Shown: positions 60,856 through 64,000 of the stretch, one piece after another
Layout: each line of letters starts with the position of its first letter
How positions within the stretch are numbered: position 1 is the first letter of the stretch
Source of the DNA: Polynucleobacter paneuropaeus
Lineage (GTDB): Bacteria; Pseudomonadota; Gammaproteobacteria; Burkholderiales; Burkholderiaceae
DNA: 64,000 nucleotides
Direction of reading: 5' to 3'
Assembly (NCBI RefSeq): GCF_003261235.1
Contig: NZ_CP030085.1
Coordinates: 62,001-126,000 of the forward strand
Translations under genes and position numbers: made by a program
Notes under the pieces: generated by a model
What the model was told of the DNA's origin: nothing
The model's database searches: none
The model's input: only the letters and a program-made list of their open reading frames with translations

Positions 60856-62097
60856 TTAATCAGAATCGTCCGCAGATTCAATCAGTGGCGAAGCAAGATT
60901 CTTGCTAGGCTTTACACCCAGCTCGCGAACTCTTTCAGCTGAACGAATCAAATTTCCCTTACCAGCCTTCAGTTTATTAAAGGCATCGTGATAACTTGTC
61001 TGCGCCTGGTCTAAACGTTGACCGAGTTTTTCAAGATCATCCACAAAGTTCACGAATTTATCGTAGAGATTGCCACACTGCTTGGCGATCTCAAGCGCAT
61101 TGCGATTCTGATGGTCTTGTCTCCACAAGTGAGCAACGGTTCGAAGTGTGGCCATCAGAGTACTCGGGCAAACTAAAACGATATTCTTAGCAAGCGCCTC
61201 TTGGTAGAGATTAGGCGCAGTCTTGAGAGCCAATAAGAATGCGGGCTCTACTGGAACAAACATCAGAACAAAATCGACCGAGCCAATACCGTAGAGGGAG
61301 CTATAGTTCTTTGCAGATAAGCCTTGGATATGTTGACGTAAGGATTGAATATGGGCTGCAAGTTCTTGCTCAGCAATGACGGGGTCAGTACTTTCAGCAT
61401 GGCGGGCATAAGCAGTAATGGAGACCTTGCTATCCACGACAAGGCTACGACCTTCGGGTAATTTCACCACAACGTCAGGTTGGAGGCGTGAACCATCGGT
61501 AAGGGTATGGCTATCTTGAACTAAATACTCTTCGCCTTTACGCAGGCCAGAAGATTCTAAGATCGACTCTAGAACGAGCTCACCCCAGTTACCTTGAACT
61601 TTAGAGTCACCCTTGAGTGCTTGGGTGAGGGAGCGAGTCTCATCGGACATTTTGAGATTCAGATTAGCAAGACGTTCTATCTCACTTTTTAAGGCAAAGC
61701 GCTCGCGTGCTTCATTGCCATAAGAAGTGTTGACCTGTTCTTTGAATTCAGTGAGTTTAGTTTGTAGTGGCTTCAGGAGGGCATCTAAGCTAGCTGCATT
61801 CTGTTCGGTGAATCGTTTGGATTTATCTTCCAGAATCTCATTAGCTAAATTCTTGAACTGACTGGTCAGGGCCTCTTTAGCTTCATTGAGAGATTCAATT
61901 CGTCCTTGGCCCTGTTTACGCTCTGAATCGAGCTCAGCCTCGAGCCGAATGGCTTTTTGAATGGCCTGATCCCGTTCTTGCTGAACGCCGGTAAATTGTT
62001 GAAGTGCGGCGCGTAGACTAAATATGTAGACCAATAGGCCTACACAAATTCCAAAGGCTAGGCCTAATAAAAGAAGAGTATCTAAGCTCAAATTCAA
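60856..62097 (-). CDS. rmuC: DNA recombination protein RmuC
   Basis: A 413-aa protein with an N-terminal membrane helix (about 5-30), a long coiled coil (35-130) and the RmuC domain (about 140-370; GNWGELVLESILESSGLRKGEEY, then RLQPDVVVKLPEGRSLVVDSKVS, whose D and DSK residues fit a restriction-endonuclease-like fold). RmuC limits inversions at short inverted repeats in E. coli. It is followed by nothing on this strand but the phasin terminator. Confidence 0.94.
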   Translation of the reverse strand: MNLSLDTLLLLGLAFGICVGLLVYIFSLRAALQQFTGVQQERDQAIQKAIRLEAELDSERKQGQGRIESLNEAKEALTSQFKNLANEILEDKSKRFTEQNAASLDALLKPLQTKLTEFKEQVNTSYGNEARERFALKSEIERLANLNLKMSDETRSLTQALKGDSKVQGNWGELVLESILESSGLRKGEEYLVQDSHTLTDGSRLQPDVVVKLPEGRSLVVDSKVSITAYARHAESTDPVIAEQELAAHIQSLRQHIQGLSAKNYSSLYGIGSVDFVLMFVPVEPAFLLALKTAPNLYQEALAKNIVLVCPSTLMATLRTVAHLWRQDHQNRNALEIAKQCGNLYDKFVNFVDDLEKLGQRLDQAQTSYHDAFNKLKAGKGNLIRSAERVRELGVKPSKNLASPLIESADDSD

Positions 62098-62108
62098 GTT
62101 AGAGTCAA

Positions 62109-62417
62109 TTAGGCTTTAACGAGCTTTTGAAGTTCGCCGCTTTGGAACATTTCTGTCAGAATGTCAGAGCCGCCAATGAATTCACCATTGATATAGAGTT
62201 GGGGAATCGTTGGCCAATTAGCATATTGCTTAATACCTTGACGAATATTTTCATCATCAAATACGTTAACGGTATGCAGATTCTCTACCCCAGCTGCCTT
62301 CAAAATATTGATGGCATTTCCGGAGAAGCCGCATTGAGGAAATTGGGCAGTGCCCTTCATAAAAAGAACGACTGGGTGTGAGCTAACAATTTCTTTGATT
62401 TTTGCTTGGGTGTCCAT
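62109..62417 (-). CDS. grxD: Monothiol glutaredoxin, Grx4 family
   Basis: A 102-aa protein with the CGFS active site (FPQCGFSGNAINIL), glutathione-binding WPTIPQLYINGEFIGGSDI and the HPVVLFMKGTAQ start. CGFS glutaredoxins carry [2Fe-2S] clusters and pair with BolA-type proteins such as IbaG at 33690. The gene lies 11 bases upstream of rmuC. Confidence 0.96.
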   Translation of the reverse strand: MDTQAKIKEIVSSHPVVLFMKGTAQFPQCGFSGNAINILKAAGVENLHTVNVFDDENIRQGIKQYANWPTIPQLYINGEFIGGSDILTEMFQSGELQKLVKA

Positions 62418-62499
62418 GATGGTCTTTCTTGAATCAATAAGGATGAGATGATTTTAAAGCTTTATCAGAAATCAGCGGTAAAGCAGATCAGGTAAAACC

Positions 62500-63342
62500 T
62501 CATTTTCTGGCGGTACTGACCCTGGGGTGACCAGCTAAATCGGTATGGTTTTGAATATCCCTAAATCCTGCCTCAGCCATCATCCCCATCACCGCATCAC
62601 CCTGATCAAAGCCATGCTCAACTGCAATGAGTCCTTCTGGCTTGAGATGGGCGTTAGTGCCAAAAATAATCACTTTTAAGCTGCTCAAACCATCTAATTC
62701 ATCGGTCAATGCTGACTGGGGCTCAAAGCGCAAGTCTCCTTGGCCCAGATGAATATCCCCTTTAGCGATATATGGGGGGTTGCTGACGATGACATCAAAT
62801 TGATCATTTCCTTCAAGTGCTTGATACCAAGACCCCTGCTTGAAATTGACTCTTTTATCTAATTTGAGATTTCGGGCATTTTGCTGGGCAATCTGTAAGG
62901 CTGCTATGGATTGGTCGGTCGCAGTGACCATAGCATGATTTGCCGAGTGGGCGATTGCCAATGCAATAGCGCCTGAACCAGTTCCTAGATCGAGAACTGT
63001 TACGGTTCCTGCAACTTGTTTGATTGCATCTAAGGCGAGATCAACCAACAGTTCAGTTTCTGGCCTTGGAATCAAAACCCCTGGCGCAACAGTCAGCTCA
63101 ATCTCATGAAATCCTTTTTTACCGATGAGATAAGCAATCGGTTCTCCCGCTAATCTTTTGGACTCTAAGGTTTTCCAATCACTCAAGGCAATTGGGCTGA
63201 GCGCTAAATCATCTTTAGAGAGCAGAGCACTACGAGGGAGTTGATAGTGCTTATTAATCACATCAGCCAACAAAATACGAGCTTCATTAGCAGGCAGTAG
63301 GCTCGAGCCAAGTAAAGCGCGAATTGAGTATTCTGCGCTCAT
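62500..63342 (-). CDS. prmC: Release factor glutamine methyltransferase PrmC (HemK)
   Basis: A 280-aa SAM-dependent enzyme: an N-terminal helical substrate domain (1-80), SAM motif VTVLDLGTGSGAIALAIA and the catalytic NPPY motif in VIVSNPPYIAKG. It methylates the GGQ glutamine of RF1 and RF2. It lies 6 bases after prfA, a normal pairing. Confidence 0.96.
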   Translation of the reverse strand: MSAEYSIRALLGSSLLPANEARILLADVINKHYQLPRSALLSKDDLALSPIALSDWKTLESKRLAGEPIAYLIGKKGFHEIELTVAPGVLIPRPETELLVDLALDAIKQVAGTVTVLDLGTGSGAIALAIAHSANHAMVTATDQSIAALQIAQQNARNLKLDKRVNFKQGSWYQALEGNDQFDVIVSNPPYIAKGDIHLGQGDLRFEPQSALTDELDGLSSLKVIIFGTNAHLKPEGLIAVEHGFDQGDAVMGMMAEAGFRDIQNHTDLAGHPRVSTARK

Positions 63343-63348
63343 CAGTAA

Positions 63349-64000
63349 TTAGTTATCGCCTAAGGCTGCTAAGAGTTCAGCTTGGTGTTCAGATGCCAGA
63401 GCATTACAAAGATCATCTAGATCACCATCCATCATGGCATCAATTTTGTAGAGCGTGAGGTTGATGCGGTGATCAGTAATACGTCCTTGTGGGAAGTTAT
63501 AGGTCCGAATACGATCACTGCGATCACCGGAGCCAATCAGCGACTTTCGAGTCTGCGCTTCGAGCTGATGCTTCTCGCGTTGCCGTGCATCCATGATTCG
63601 AGATACTAAGACCTTCATGGCCTGTTCTTTATTACGATGCTGACTGCGATCATCCTGGCATTCAACCACTGTGCCAGTCGGAAGGTGTGTGATACGCACA
63701 GCAGAATCTGTTTTATTGATGTGCTGACCACCCGCGCCAGATGCTCTAAAAGTATCAATACGGAGTTCAGCAGGATTAATTTTGACGGCTTCTAACTCGT
63801 CTGCTTCAGGCATGACGGCTACAGTACAGGCCGAAGTATGAATGCGTCCTTGAGTTTCAGTTTGAGGAACCCTCTGCACTCGGTGTCCACCCGACTCAAA
63901 CTTCAGCCTTGAATAGACCGATTGACCTACTAAGCGCAAGACTACCTCTTTGTAACCGCCCAGATCGGATTCAGCCGAACTGACAACCTCTACTTTCCAG
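63349..64000 (-). CDS. prfA: Peptide chain release factor 1 (5' partial)
   Basis: The frame is open from the window edge, so the N-terminal third or more of RF1 (about 360 aa) is missing; an internal ATG at 63939 is not the start. The visible part has FESGGHRVQRVP, the peptidyl-hydrolysis GGQ in RASGAGGQHINK, and the C-terminal SGDRSDRIRTYNFPQGRITDHR. It ends translation at UAA and UAG. PrmC beside it modifies this GGQ. Confidence 0.96.
   Translation of the reverse strand, partial: WKVEVVSSAESDLGGYKEVVLRLVGQSVYSRLKFESGGHRVQRVPQTETQGRIHTSACTVAVMPEADELEAVKINPAELRIDTFRASGAGGQHINKTDSAVRITHLPTGTVVECQDDRSQHRNKEQAMKVLVSRIMDARQREKHQLEAQTRKSLIGSGDRSDRIRTYNFPQGRITDHRINLTLYKIDAMMDGDLDDLCNALASEHQAELLAALGDN

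Noticed and set aside
1..64000. CRISPR array, prophage, toxin-antitoxin or restriction system
   Set aside because: No regularly spaced repeats, cas, phage structural, integrase or methylase-nuclease genes were seen; the one mobile-type gene is the RayT.

Overview
The window reads as one continuous piece of a betaproteobacterial chromosome, most likely Polynucleobacter or a close Burkholderiaceae relative. This rests on gene order (spc/alpha ribosomal block; gltBD-mla; his operon running into tatABC; petABC-sspAB; prfA-prmC-grxD), short-form HisG, a Burkholderia-type porin, a phasin, and a moderate-to-low GC content. The genus is inferred from memory of the families; no search was run. Almost all of the window is conserved core genome, and coding density is very high: no gap between genes exceeds about 210 bases.

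Layout. 1-8764: the 3' part of the spc operon and the alpha operon (rplN, partial, to rplQ, with secY, infA, rpmJ and rpoA), ending at a UUCG-loop terminator. 8834-13297: cutA-dsbD forward, hemB and engB reverse, cytochrome c4 forward. 13366-18663: reverse-strand lysA-lptM, then aroB-aroK behind a two-gene secretin module, with cyaY forward between them. 18767-21819: PBP1A (mrcA) and a REP-associated tyrosine transposase with an inverted repeat. 21989-33670: gltBD, a six-gene Mla phospholipid-transport operon (mlaF-E-D-A-C-B) and a second ABC transporter. 33690-43961: ibaG-murA, the his operon, a HIT protein and tatABC; hisC alone is inverted in the middle of the his genes. 43928-49364: a Sel1-repeat protein, a major porin and an AT-rich TPR/O-GlcNAc-transferase-like glycosyltransferase. 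49361-55028: a DegS-like protease, mscL, cytochrome bc1 (petABC), sspA and sspB. 55046-58670: tRNA-Thr followed directly by four AT-rich genes that look like a surface-glycan or glycosylation islet. 58680-64000: an MFS symporter, a phasin with a candidate autoregulated promoter, rmuC, grxD, prmC and prfA (partial).

How the genes work together: translation and secretion (ribosome, SecY, TatABC), envelope upkeep (Mla, MurA, PBP1A, LptM, DegS-like protease, MscL), respiration (bc1, cytochrome c4; the Rieske protein carries a twin-arginine signal that the Tat system encoded here would export), and nitrogen and amino-acid metabolism (GltBD, His, LysA, AroBK). PrmC methylates the GGQ motif of the release factor encoded beside it.

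The parts most worth a second look are the tRNA-Thr-linked four-gene islet with one unrecognised protein, the OGT-like enzyme beside the porin, the two-gene secretin module without pilMNO, the inverted hisC, the RayT element with its GACTCTGTCCC repeat, a structured leader before rpsD, a possible leaderless mrcA, and the phasin promoter. I found no CRISPR array, phage, integrase, plasmid origin or toxin-antitoxin pair.
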